The notes under the pieces are model-generated. The model worked only from the letters and a program-made list of their open reading frames with translations, was not told the origin of the DNA and made no database searches. This document shows, one piece after another, positions 39,502 to 47,529 of a DNA stretch of 64,000 nt. Source of the stretch: an uncultured Kordiimonas sp. (lineage in GTDB: Bacteria > Pseudomonadota > Alphaproteobacteria > Sphingomonadales > Kordiimonadaceae). The DNA lies in the NCBI GenBank assembly GCA_947500295.1, contig CANMRM010000005.1, forward strand, positions 248,001 to 312,000, read 5' to 3'. Made by a program: the position numbers and the translations under genes. The stretch's first letter is position 1, and every line of letters starts with the position of its first letter.

Positions 39502-40119
39502 CTATTCGATCACATTATGGATCGGTGTCTGCGTGCATTTGCCCAGGTTATGAATGCGGCCATAGAGGGTGTGGCCGACAAAATAGACGGCTTCCTTGGG
39601 CACCTTTGTTCCCATGGGGATTTCCCAGCTCAAAACATCGCCTGCCTCGTCCGCCGGCATGGCAACAACATGACCCGTGTCACGGAACCCCATGCAGTCA
39701 CCGCCCAGATCACCAGCGCCTGCATCATCCTGCGTGCCGGGCTCGCCAACTTCCAGCCCCCAATGGATCATATACATCGTGATACCGGCCTCCGCTTCAT
39801 TCAGGCGCCTGCCCGCTTCATCGACCGCTGGCTTCATCCTGATGGTGCCGCCAATGGTGGGGCCGGGATCCCTATCCGTAAACTCAATGGAGCCTTTTTG
39901 CGGACCGTAATGTGGGGACGGCGGCGCGGGGTACCTGTCTGCTGTGATCGGCGTTGTGTTCAGAGCCCTGCGCTGCGCGTCGGTCATATTGGCAAGTTGC
40001 TCGGCTGCTTTCTGAGCCGCCGTTTTCTCGCCTTTCTTGTGATGGTCAAGCGCTGCAACAGCTGCTCCCCCGCCAAGCGTCAGGCCGAGGATGATAATTG
40101 AAGACAGATATTTTGGCAT
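39502..40119 (-). CDS. Exported protein of unknown function
   Basis: A 205-residue protein from ATG 40119, which follows GGGAGAGACTTC. The N terminus is a signal peptide (YLSSIIILGLTLGGGAAVAA). A charged linker, then a folded region with repeated Gly, Asp and Thr and a pair of cysteines (GDCMGF, GKCTQ) follow. It reads ITMYMIHWGLEVGEPG and YGRIHNLGKCTQTPIHN, with several His and Asp that could bind a metal. No family is recognised. It is convergent with the winged-helix gene. Confidence 0.65.
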   Translation of the reverse strand: MPKYLSSIIILGLTLGGGAAVAALDHHKKGEKTAAQKAAEQLANMTDAQRRALNTTPITADRYPAPPSPHYGPQKGSIEFTDRDPGPTIGGTIRMKPAVDEAGRRLNEAEAGITMYMIHWGLEVGEPGTQDDAGAGDLGGDCMGFRDTGHVVAMPADEAGDVLSWEIPMGTKVPKEAVYFVGHTLYGRIHNLGKCTQTPIHNVIE

Positions 40120-40227
40120 GAAGTCTCTCCCGTTACACCAACTCTAGTTGGAAACATGCTTTCGGGAAAGACCGTTTGGGAAAGGGCGGGTAGCAGGGTT
40201 AAAAGCCTGAGTGGTCAGACAGGCAGG

Positions 40228-40746
40228 TTATTGCGACACGGTCAAACGCCGGATCGCCTCGGTTTTCACAAAATCAACCGCTGGCGCCAACTCATCCAGT
40301 TTGCTGGACGGTACACCATGCGAGATTTCGTCGAACGTCACCTTTGAGCCCGCACCTTCAGCCGCAATGGTTATGGTCCAGATTGTCTTGGCGCCGATAG
40401 GCTGCAAGGGGCCAAACGGTGCGTCAAGCCTGAGTTGCACACCCGGGTTTACAAATATCACGGTGCCATGGGTCACGGATCCACCGTCCCAGTCTTCGCG
40501 CCACAGACCGCCTGCCTCCACATCCAGCGAGAGATTTGCAGACGAGCCTGAGTAGGTGTGATCCGGATGCCACCAGCTGGCGGGGTCAATCAGGCGGGCC
40601 CATATGTCCGCTGGGGCCAGATCAGAGCTGGCCTCCTGCTTTAATACATAATGGTCCGGCGCCGCCTCAATAACCTCAGCCTGCGCCGTAGCGCTCAAAG
40701 CCATGGTCGCACCGGCAGCTATTGCAACATATGTTATTTTTTTCAT
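40228..40746 (-). CDS. Exported SRPBCC (START-like) domain protein
   Basis: A 172-residue protein from ATG 40746, preceded by GAGGGACGGGAC. A signal peptide (VAIAAGATMALSATAQAE) is followed by a START/SRPBCC-type hydrophobic-pocket fold: VLKQEASSDLAPADIWARLIDPASWWHP, then YSGSSANLSLDVEAGGLWREDW and IWTITIAAEGAGSKVTFDE. Members bind lipids, polyketides or hydrophobic ligands; a periplasmic form is less usual. It is upstream of the previous exported gene with a 108-base gap, so the two may be co-regulated. Confidence 0.75.
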   Translation of the reverse strand: MKKITYVAIAAGATMALSATAQAEVIEAAPDHYVLKQEASSDLAPADIWARLIDPASWWHPDHTYSGSSANLSLDVEAGGLWREDWDGGSVTHGTVIFVNPGVQLRLDAPFGPLQPIGAKTIWTITIAAEGAGSKVTFDEISHGVPSSKLDELAPAVDFVKTEAIRRLTVSQ

Positions 40747-40876
40747 TGTCCCGTCCCTCATAGGCGTTGTTGGTTGTGGATCAGTTTGGGCAAAATCATG
40801 CGCTTCCTGCAAGCAGGAAAGTGTCAGCACCCTAGTGTCGCCCTATCCCGCCCCAAAACTCGCTGCAAAAACCGGG

Positions 40877-41548
40877 CTAGACTTCCGGCGGCACATCGCC
40901 CACCTCGCCGGCGCAGGCCTGCTGTACCGCGCCCGGGTCTGACGCACCTTCAACAAAGGAAATAAAATAGCCATGGATGCCCTGAGCATTGATATGCGGC
41001 AACCCCAGACGCGGCGCGTTCGGGACTGCCTTAATGTCCTCGTTGGTCACATTCGGCGCATAGTGCATCAAGTGTGGCGGTATATTTGCGATGACGTCAC
41101 GACCCTGCAGATAAATGTAGTTATAGGAAGACATCATATAGTTAACGCCCAAAGATGAAGGTGCTTTGAACTCACCCCGGTCTACCCGGGCGCTAAAGTC
41201 GGCGCGGATATCGGCGGGATCCATACCCTGCATGGCAAGTTTGGTTTTGTGCATGATCGCCGGCAGGATCACGTCCACGCCCGCTGCATCCACACACTGC
41301 GGAATAACCGACTTTGGGTGGTTTCGTTCGACGATGCAGGTAAAGGGTCCATCGGAGTCCACGGTCTTGGTGAAGCCCTCGGGTCCGAGCGCATAGACGC
41401 TGGCGTGTGTCCGCAGATGGGAAGGCAGCGCACTAAGCGCCAGCGCCGTTTCACATTTGGCAGACAGATAGTCTGCACCCTGCACTGACTGAACACCCAG
41501 AGCACCAAGCACCAGCGTCGCGCTGATTGTTGTGGCTATCGTTTTCAT
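40877..41548 (-). CDS. Exported protein of unknown function
   Basis: A 223-residue protein. A signal peptide (TTISATLVLGALGVQSVQGA) precedes a domain with four cysteines (AKCETA, FTCIVE, PQCVDA, QQACAG) that could form two disulfides. Distinct stretches are SSLGVNYMMSSYNYIYLQGRD and PPHLMHYAPNVTNED. No family is recognised. It is third in a row of minus-strand exported genes downstream of a LytS/LytTR pair (127 bases after the kinase gene stop). Confidence 0.65.
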   Translation of the reverse strand: MKTIATTISATLVLGALGVQSVQGADYLSAKCETALALSALPSHLRTHASVYALGPEGFTKTVDSDGPFTCIVERNHPKSVIPQCVDAAGVDVILPAIMHKTKLAMQGMDPADIRADFSARVDRGEFKAPSSLGVNYMMSSYNYIYLQGRDVIANIPPHLMHYAPNVTNEDIKAVPNAPRLGLPHINAQGIHGYFISFVEGASDPGAVQQACAGEVGDVPPEV

Positions 41549-41675
41549 TGCTGTCCTCGCGTTGTGACTGTGTTAGCCACCACTATGACAACGCGATTTT
41601 TGCAGTCCCATGCGTGCTTTGCGAGCAGCACATGGAGTTCCTGAATGGCACGCGCATGACACCAGCAGCATGCAA

Positions 41676-42785
41676 CTAGCCGGGTATGCGGACAGTGACC
41701 GTTGTGCCGCCACCGGGTGTGCCGGCGAGGCTGAGCAGGTCTTCCCGACCATACAAAAGCGCCAGCCGGGCTCGCGTGTTTTTCAGCCCCACGCCTTCCT
41801 GCGGGCACCCGCCGCTTGGCAGGCCGGGGCCGTTATCCGCTACCCTGAGCACAAGATCAGCACCGTCGCACTGCACGGAAAGTGAAATTCTAACCTGACG
41901 ATTGGTTTTGCTGACAGCATGCTTGATCGCATTTTCAACAAGAGGCTGCAGCAGGAAAACCGGCACCTGCCGGGTCATCGCTGTTGGTTCAATGGTCCGT
42001 TCAAACAGCAGTCGGTCCCCGAAGCGGGTCGCTTCCAGCTCAATATAGGTTTCGATGAAGGAAACTTCTTCCTTGAGGCTCGTTGTTTTCAGTTCGGACC
42101 GCTCGAGAGTTTGCCGCAGCAGTGCGCCAAGCAGTTCCGTTGTCCGGTAGGCATCTTCCTTGCGCTCGGTCTCAATAAGCGCACCAATGGAATTGAGCGC
42201 ATTGAAGAGGAAGTGCGGGTTGATCTGCATGATGAGCGCATCAAGCCTGGCCTGCGTTAGCTCCCCGGCCAGACGGGACGCGCGCTCTACCTCAAGCAAA
42301 CGGTCGCGCTCGCGGGCAATGCCCTGGCGATAATATTTGAGCGCCAGCGAGCCCACCAGCAGGAACAGGAAAATAGCAACACTGAGAATTTGCGACCCGG
42401 GCGCACGGCTGCCATAGAGCCAGTCACGCCATTCGTCGCCGTGAACGACGATCGGCAAAAAGAGCACCATGAAAGCAAGACATAACGTGCATAGCAAAGT
42501 GGCTTGCAGCTTGTCCTTAAGCTGTGGCATCGGCCTCGAGACCACGGCGAAGATCACCACCGACATGACGGCCCAACTGTAATAATAGAGGATCATCGGC
42601 TTGAAGGTGTTGAGCCACAGGGCGGGGGTGCCGCCGCGCAAGGCGATGAACACCGTGGTCGTGGTGACGATCGCAATCCCGGTCCAGAAGGCGAGCAGGA
42701 GAGCAATCCGCATTTTGCCGGGCATGGGCGGCAAAGCGGGGTTCAGCAAGGGGTCCAATTCCTGTCTGTCACGTGTGGCCGTCAT
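41676..42785 (-). CDS. LytS/YehU-type sensor histidine kinase
   Basis: A 369-residue membrane kinase. Four hydrophobic helices (about residues 29-49, 63-83, 94-114 and 131-150) are followed by a coiled-coil and the HisKA_7TM/His_kinase-type dimer domain with phosphoacceptor H191 in QINPHFLFNALNS. The ATP-binding domain has VENAIKHAVSK and ADNGPGLPSGG. It pairs with the LytTR regulator upstream on the same strand (4-base gap). Such pairs often control envelope or secreted-protein genes; the exported genes just downstream are possible targets. Confidence 0.9.
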   Translation of the reverse strand: MTATRDRQELDPLLNPALPPMPGKMRIALLLAFWTGIAIVTTTTVFIALRGGTPALWLNTFKPMILYYYSWAVMSVVIFAVVSRPMPQLKDKLQATLLCTLCLAFMVLFLPIVVHGDEWRDWLYGSRAPGSQILSVAIFLFLLVGSLALKYYRQGIARERDRLLEVERASRLAGELTQARLDALIMQINPHFLFNALNSIGALIETERKEDAYRTTELLGALLRQTLERSELKTTSLKEEVSFIETYIELEATRFGDRLLFERTIEPTAMTRQVPVFLLQPLVENAIKHAVSKTNRQVRISLSVQCDGADLVLRVADNGPGLPSGGCPQEGVGLKNTRARLALLYGREDLLSLAGTPGGGTTVTVRIPG

Positions 42786-42789
42786 TGGT

Positions 42790-43614
42790 CTAGGCTCCTT
42801 GCCTGGAGTGGTTGAGATTTGTCATCTTCAGCAGGAAGGGAAGCAGGCGTGAGCGGCTGCGTGCAAGAATAACCTGATGGCCGCCTGCAAGTGTCAGGGT
42901 ATGGGCACCGCTTCCCCGGCGGGCGACAGACACCAGCTTCGATACATTGATGGTGGCTGATCTGTGCACTCTTGCAAAGGCCTGTTCATCCAGTTTTTTT
43001 GAAAACTGCGAAAGGTTCTCAGACATCAGGAAGCTCTCGGTTTCGGTGTGGATTTTGACATACTGGTTGGCGGCTTCCACCCAGACGATGTCGTCCGGCG
43101 GAACGGAAACCAACCGCTGCCCGGTGTTGATGAGAAACGCATTTTCTTGCCGCGGCAAGGCGGGTCCATTGCTTTCGTATGCGGAAACCAGCCCCAGCAT
43201 ACGTTCTGCAAGCCCAACGATCTTCTTTTGTGCAATTGCCTGCCTGGCGCGCTCCACTGTTGGGTAGAACCGCTCTTTCTCAATCGGCTTCAGAAGATAG
43301 TCGAGCACGTTCAACTCAAACGCCTTGATCGCATATTGGTCAAACGCCGTGACAAAAACGATATGCGGCATGTGCCGCCGATGCCGCAACCGGTTGGCAA
43401 CACCGATACCGTCAAGGACCGGCATCTGCACGTCCAGAAAAACCAGGTCCGGTTTTAACTTTGTGACTTGCGTCAGCGCTTCACCACCGTCAGCTGCCGT
43501 GCCGACGACTTGAAGCATCGGGTCCTTGTCGATCAACCGCACAAGCAGATCACGGGCGAGCGGCTCGTCATCAACGATCAGGGTACGAATTATGTCGTCA
43601 GTCAAAAGTGGCAT
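42790..43614 (-). CDS. LytTR-family response regulator
   Basis: A 274-residue regulator. The receiver domain (residues 9-125) has the acidic pocket VDDEP and phosphoacceptor D61 in FLDVQMP, and the conserved lysine in LLKPIEKE. The C-terminal LytTR DNA-binding domain (about 170-265) shows VSVPPDDIVWVEAANQYVKIHT and VHRSATINVSKL. It is transcribed first, with the kinase four bases behind. LytTR proteins bind direct repeats with an imperfect consensus; none was assigned here. Confidence 0.9.
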   Translation of the reverse strand: MPLLTDDIIRTLIVDDEPLARDLLVRLIDKDPMLQVVGTAADGGEALTQVTKLKPDLVFLDVQMPVLDGIGVANRLRHRRHMPHIVFVTAFDQYAIKAFELNVLDYLLKPIEKERFYPTVERARQAIAQKKIVGLAERMLGLVSAYESNGPALPRQENAFLINTGQRLVSVPPDDIVWVEAANQYVKIHTETESFLMSENLSQFSKKLDEQAFARVHRSATINVSKLVSVARRGSGAHTLTLAGGHQVILARSRSRLLPFLLKMTNLNHSRQGA

Positions 43615-43818
43615 CCAACCCGCTAGAATTTTCGACCAGCATACATCTCCTGCAATCGATTTGAATTCGAAGAATACCCAGATGAAAATCCGGACGTGCT
43701 GTTCGCAAAGAAATGACGCTGCTCGCGTTCTTTTTTTGACGGAATTCGTACTTTTTTCGTTAAAAATCCCTCTTTTTCGAGGATTTTGCGGCCTTTTTCG
43801 ACGATTTACTTGGCAGTA

Positions 43819-44730
43819 TCAATCAATGAGGTCCCATGAAGGACGATTGCCGAACCGGTCATACAAGAATGCCAGCAAATGTCTTATTTTCGGCGATATA
43901 TGCCTGCCTGGGGGGTACAGTAGCATCAGGTGAATGGGGGGTGGCGCATAGTCAGCAAGCACCCGGACAAGACGACCTGACTGCAGGTCAGGCCCGACAA
44001 TGAAAGTCGGCAGCATCGTAATACCCAACCCGCAAATGGCCGCCTCCCGCAGTGTTTCACCATTGTTGGCACACATGACACCGTTTACACGTACGCTCGT
44101 TTCTTCCTCGCCCCGCCGCAGTCGCCAGTCATGGCCTTCGCCAAGGGATCCGTAATGCAGGCAGGGCAATGCCTTCAGCTGCTCCGGCGCGGCGATGGGG
44201 CCTTGGCGGTCCACAAAGTCGGGAGAGGCCACCAGAAAGCGGTTCATTTCGGTGATCGGGTGGTCCACAAGCGAGGGCGTCTGGTCGAGTGGTCCAATTC
44301 TCAGTGTTGCATCAAACCCGTCCTCAAGAGGATCGATAAAGCGGTCGCTTAAAGAAAGTTCCAGCCTGAGCTCGGGAAACCTGACGAGGAAATCCGATAG
44401 GGCCTTGCCAAGGTGCAGGGTGCCAAATGACAGCGGCGCATTCAGCCGAAGTGTTCCCCTGGGCTCATCATCATTGTCCATCACGGCATGATCTGCAGCA
44501 CTGATGTCCTGCAAAATAGCTTTGGTACGCTGATAGTAGGCATCTCCGGTCGGGGTCACACTGACCTTCCGGGTTGTACGGTTCAGCAGCTGCACACCCA
44601 GTTGGTCTTCAAGCGCAATCACGGCTTTGTTGATACCCGAGCGGGTTTGGCCGGTTCGCCGTGCCGCGGCAGCAAAACTACCTTCTTCGACCACATGGGC
44701 AAAAGCCTGGAGACTACGCAATTTATCCAT
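43819..44730 (-). CDS. LysR-type transcriptional regulator
   Basis: A 303-residue LTTR. The N-terminal winged helix (LRSLQAFAHVVEEGSFAAAARRTGQTRSGINKAVIALEDQLGVQLL) and the C-terminal ligand-binding domain (PLDQTPSLVDHPITEMNRFLVASPDFVD) are typical. It is divergent from the pirin gene and has a TGTATC-N7-GATACA box between them, so pirin is the likely target. The ligand is unknown. Confidence 0.92.
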   Translation of the reverse strand: MDKLRSLQAFAHVVEEGSFAAAARRTGQTRSGINKAVIALEDQLGVQLLNRTTRKVSVTPTGDAYYQRTKAILQDISAADHAVMDNDDEPRGTLRLNAPLSFGTLHLGKALSDFLVRFPELRLELSLSDRFIDPLEDGFDATLRIGPLDQTPSLVDHPITEMNRFLVASPDFVDRQGPIAAPEQLKALPCLHYGSLGEGHDWRLRRGEEETSVRVNGVMCANNGETLREAAICGLGITMLPTFIVGPDLQSGRLVRVLADYAPPPIHLMLLYPPGRHISPKIRHLLAFLYDRFGNRPSWDLID

Positions 44731-44743
44731 CGGAATATCCTAT

Positions 44744-44762
44744 TGTATCGACATTGGATACA
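44744..44762. promoter_or_regulatory. LysR-type operator box between lysR and pirin genes
   Basis: TGTATC (44744-44749), seven bases, GATACA (44757-44762) is a perfect dyad with the T-N11-A core typical of LysR-type regulators. It lies 13 bases before the lysR start and 85 bases before the pirin start. Confidence 0.75.
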
Positions 44763-44846
44763 GTATGCCTCATTTTATCATAATTGTTTCTTGTATTGCT
44801 ACTAATTACATGGTGCTCAGACAAACATCCTTTCAGGAGCAAAACC

Positions 44847-45548
44847 ATGATAACCATTAGAAGAAGCTTTGAACGCGGCGTTGCCAACCATGGTTGGCTC
44901 AGCAGTCATCACACCTTTTCCTTTGGCGGCTACTATGATCCTGACTTCATGGGGTTTGGCCCCCTGCGCGTCATTAACGAAGACAGGGTCCAGCCGGGAG
45001 AAGGTTTCCCGACCCATGGCCACAGCGATATGGAAATCATATCCTACGTCATCGATGGAGGACTTGAGCACAAGGACACGCTGGGTACCGGGTCCGTGAT
45101 TCGTCCCGGCGATGTGCAACGCATGTCTGCGGGCACCGGCATTCGCCACAGCGAATACAACCATTCGACCACGGACGGGGTTCATTTCCTGCAAATCTGG
45201 ATCATGCCGGAAAAGAATGGCATCGCGCCAAGCTACGAACAAAAAACATATTCCGAAGAGGAAAAAACCGGCACTTGGCGCTTGGTCGGCAGCCCTGACG
45301 GCCGTGAGGGATCCGTCACCATTCATCAGGATGTCAGCCTATACGCAACCCTGCTGCCTGAGGGCGAAACAGTTGAATATTCAACCGGCAAGGACCGCCT
45401 GCTATGGGTTCAGGCTGTAAAAGGCGAGTTCAGCCTTGGCGGTGAAATGCTGGCGGCGGGCGACGGCGCAGCAATCAGCGAGGAAGAATTGGTCAGCATA
45501 ACAGCAGCAAAAGACAGTGAGGTTCTCTTGTTCGATATGACACGATAA
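44847..45548 (+). CDS. Pirin-family cupin protein
   Basis: A 233-residue two-cupin protein. The metal-binding cupin is in the N-terminal half: GFPTHGHSDMEIISYVIDG with the His pair, then RMSAGTGIRHSEYNHS with another His. The second cupin is degenerate. Bacterial pirins oxidise quercetin (YhhW) or modulate enzymes; the substrate is unknown here. The ATG at 44847 follows TTTCAGGAGC. The divergent LysR gene and the operator box suggest induction by a small aromatic or related signal. A strong hairpin (45559-45586) follows. Confidence 0.9.
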   Translation: MITIRRSFERGVANHGWLSSHHTFSFGGYYDPDFMGFGPLRVINEDRVQPGEGFPTHGHSDMEIISYVIDGGLEHKDTLGTGSVIRPGDVQRMSAGTGIRHSEYNHSTTDGVHFLQIWIMPEKNGIAPSYEQKTYSEEEKTGTWRLVGSPDGREGSVTIHQDVSLYATLLPEGETVEYSTGKDRLLWVQAVKGEFSLGGEMLAAGDGAAISEEELVSITAAKDSEVLLFDMTR

Positions 45549-45558
45549 CTGACAGGTT

Positions 45559-45586
45559 TGCATGCGGGGCTTCGTCCCGGCATGCA
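45559..45586 (+). terminator. Hairpin after the pirin gene
   Basis: TGCATGC (45559-45565) pairs with GCATGCA (45580-45586), and the inner GGG with CCC around a six-base loop; one G-G mismatch. No clear T-run, so termination is likely but unproven. Confidence 0.6.
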
Positions 45587-45684
45587 GCCTATCGCCGCCA
45601 ATAAAACTGGCAGCGCCCGGGCGCCGTAGTATAACTAGACGTTAGCGCTGCGGCGCAGACCCATTCAGCACCGAGGGACCTCCA

Positions 45685-47511
45685 ATGGAACACGGCGATT
45701 TTCTCTCTACAGCATTTATCTATCTTATCGCAGCGGTCGCATCCGTTCCGATCGCCAAGCGCCTTGGTCTCGGCTCGATATTAGGCTACCTCATCGCCGG
45801 TGTTCTTATAGGCCCCTTCGGCATTGGCGCAGTTGGCGACCAGACCGAAATGCTGCATTTCGCTGAATTTGGTGTGGTGATGATGCTGTTTTTGATCGGG
45901 CTGGAGTTGCGGCCAAGCCTGCTGTGGAGTATGCGGTCCCTGATCCTTGGGGCAGGCTTAACTCAAGTTGTGCTATCTACCGCCGTGTTGGCATTAATCA
46001 GCTATTTTCTCGTTGAAAACTTCAACCAGGCGCTGGCACTGGGCCTGATTTTTGCACTTTCATCCACCGCTATTGTCCTGCAGAGCCTCGGTGAAAAAGG
46101 CTTGATGAAAACACCCGGCGGGCAAACAAGTTTTGGCATTCTGCTTCTACAGGACCTTGCGGTTATCCCGATCATCAGCCTGATGCCGCTGCTCGCCATC
46201 GCTTCGATCCCCAGCGCCGGCGAGGCCGGTGGGGACAGCACTCTCATCAAGGTATTTGTCCCGCTCGTTGCGGTCGCGGCGCTCATTGTTGCGGGGCGCT
46301 ATGTGGTTAAACCGATTTTTCGCTTTATTGCACAGTCCCGGCTGCGCGAGGTCTTCACGGCCGCGGCACTGTTGATGATCGTTGCGATCGCACTGCTCAT
46401 GAACCTGGTTGGCTTGTCTCCGGCGCTCGGGGCGTTTGTTGCAGGGGTGGTGCTGGCAGAGAATGAATACAGGCATGAAATCGAAAGTGACCTGCAGCCT
46501 TTCAAGGGCCTGCTTATGGGCCTGTTTTTCCTCGGTGTTGGTGCCAGTGTAGACTTCAATCTGTTTGCCGCCGAGTTCAAGCTGATTTTGATAGCAGTTG
46601 GCCTGCTCATCGTCGCCAAATTCCTTGTACTGCTTGCTGTTGGCAAGATTTGCAAACTGGACAAGCGCTCCGGCCTGATGGCCGCTTTTTTTCTGGCCCA
46701 GGGCGGCGAATTCGGCTTTGTCTTGTTTGAGTATGCCCGTCAAAGCAGCGTTTTCGATGACCGCATGGTCTCAATCGGTATTCTGGTTGTCGCGGTTTCC
46801 ATGATCAGTGCGCCGCTGATGATGATCATATTTGAAAAACTACTCGCCCCCAGGCTGGAGGCCCAGCCCGAAAACCAGTCGGACGACATTGAACCGGAAG
46901 GGCCAATCATTGTTGCGGGCTTCGGTCGGTTTGGACAGATCATCAGCCGGATGTTGATCGCTGCAGGGCACCATCTAACCATCCTCGATCACGACAGCGA
47001 ACAGATTGAACTGGTACGCCGTTTTGGCAATAAGGTCTTCTTTGGCGACGCGTCTCGCCTGGACCTCTTGCGAGCGGCTGGCGCCAGCGAAGCGCAACTG
47101 ATGGTCATTGCCGTTGACAGCATTGAGAAGTCGATGGAGATGGTCCGGGTTGCTCAAAAGCATTTCCCGAACCTGCCGCTTGCCGTCCGGGCGCGTAACC
47201 GCCAGCATGCTTATGAGCTGATCAGAAGCGGTGTCCGGGTTTTTGAAAGAGATACGTTTCGCTCGGCGATCAGCCTTGGTGTCGATGCCCTCCAGCAGCT
47301 CGGTATGGACGAAAAACAGGCAATACAGGCGGGCGAACGCTTCACCAAGCATGATAGACAAGCACTCAAGGAGCTATCCGAGTTGTGGGGTGACGAAAAA
47401 GCCTACGGCACAGCCGTCCGCAAAAACATGGAAGAGCTGAAGCTAATCCTTGAGTCTGACGAGGACTATCTGACAGAGCGGGAAGAAGAGCCGGCGGCAA
47501 CCGCCGGCTGA
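45685..47511 (+). CDS. KefB/KefC-type cation:proton antiporter (CPA2) with RCK domain
   Basis: A 608-residue inner-membrane protein with about 12 hydrophobic helices (residues 1-390) of the monovalent cation:proton antiporter-2 family, followed by a Rossmann-fold RCK/TrkA-N domain (GFGRFGQIISRMLIAAGHHLTILDHD, about 412-437, with the dinucleotide glycines) and a short C-terminal acidic tail. Such proteins move K+ out in exchange for H+ and respond to glutathione adducts or nucleotides. The tail EEPAATAG is encoded by the terminator hairpin itself (47489-47518). No KefF/KefG partner is present nearby. Confidence 0.92.
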   Translation: MEHGDFLSTAFIYLIAAVASVPIAKRLGLGSILGYLIAGVLIGPFGIGAVGDQTEMLHFAEFGVVMMLFLIGLELRPSLLWSMRSLILGAGLTQVVLSTAVLALISYFLVENFNQALALGLIFALSSTAIVLQSLGEKGLMKTPGGQTSFGILLLQDLAVIPIISLMPLLAIASIPSAGEAGGDSTLIKVFVPLVAVAALIVAGRYVVKPIFRFIAQSRLREVFTAAALLMIVAIALLMNLVGLSPALGAFVAGVVLAENEYRHEIESDLQPFKGLLMGLFFLGVGASVDFNLFAAEFKLILIAVGLLIVAKFLVLLAVGKICKLDKRSGLMAAFFLAQGGEFGFVLFEYARQSSVFDDRMVSIGILVVAVSMISAPLMMIIFEKLLAPRLEAQPENQSDDIEPEGPIIVAGFGRFGQIISRMLIAAGHHLTILDHDSEQIELVRRFGNKVFFGDASRLDLLRAAGASEAQLMVIAVDSIEKSMEMVRVAQKHFPNLPLAVRARNRQHAYELIRSGVRVFERDTFRSAISLGVDALQQLGMDEKQAIQAGERFTKHDRQALKELSELWGDEKAYGTAVRKNMEELKLILESDEDYLTEREEEPAATAG

Positions 47512-47518
47512 TTTTTTT
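47489..47518 (+). terminator. Intrinsic terminator overlapping the end of the antiporter gene
   Basis: Perfect 9-bp stem AGCCGGCGG (47489-47497), loop CAA, CCGCCGGCT (47501-47509), then seven T to 47518. The stop codon TGA (47509-47511) lies at the foot of the stem, so the last eight codons form the terminator. Confidence 0.9.
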
Positions 47519-47529
47519 CTCTGAGGTTC

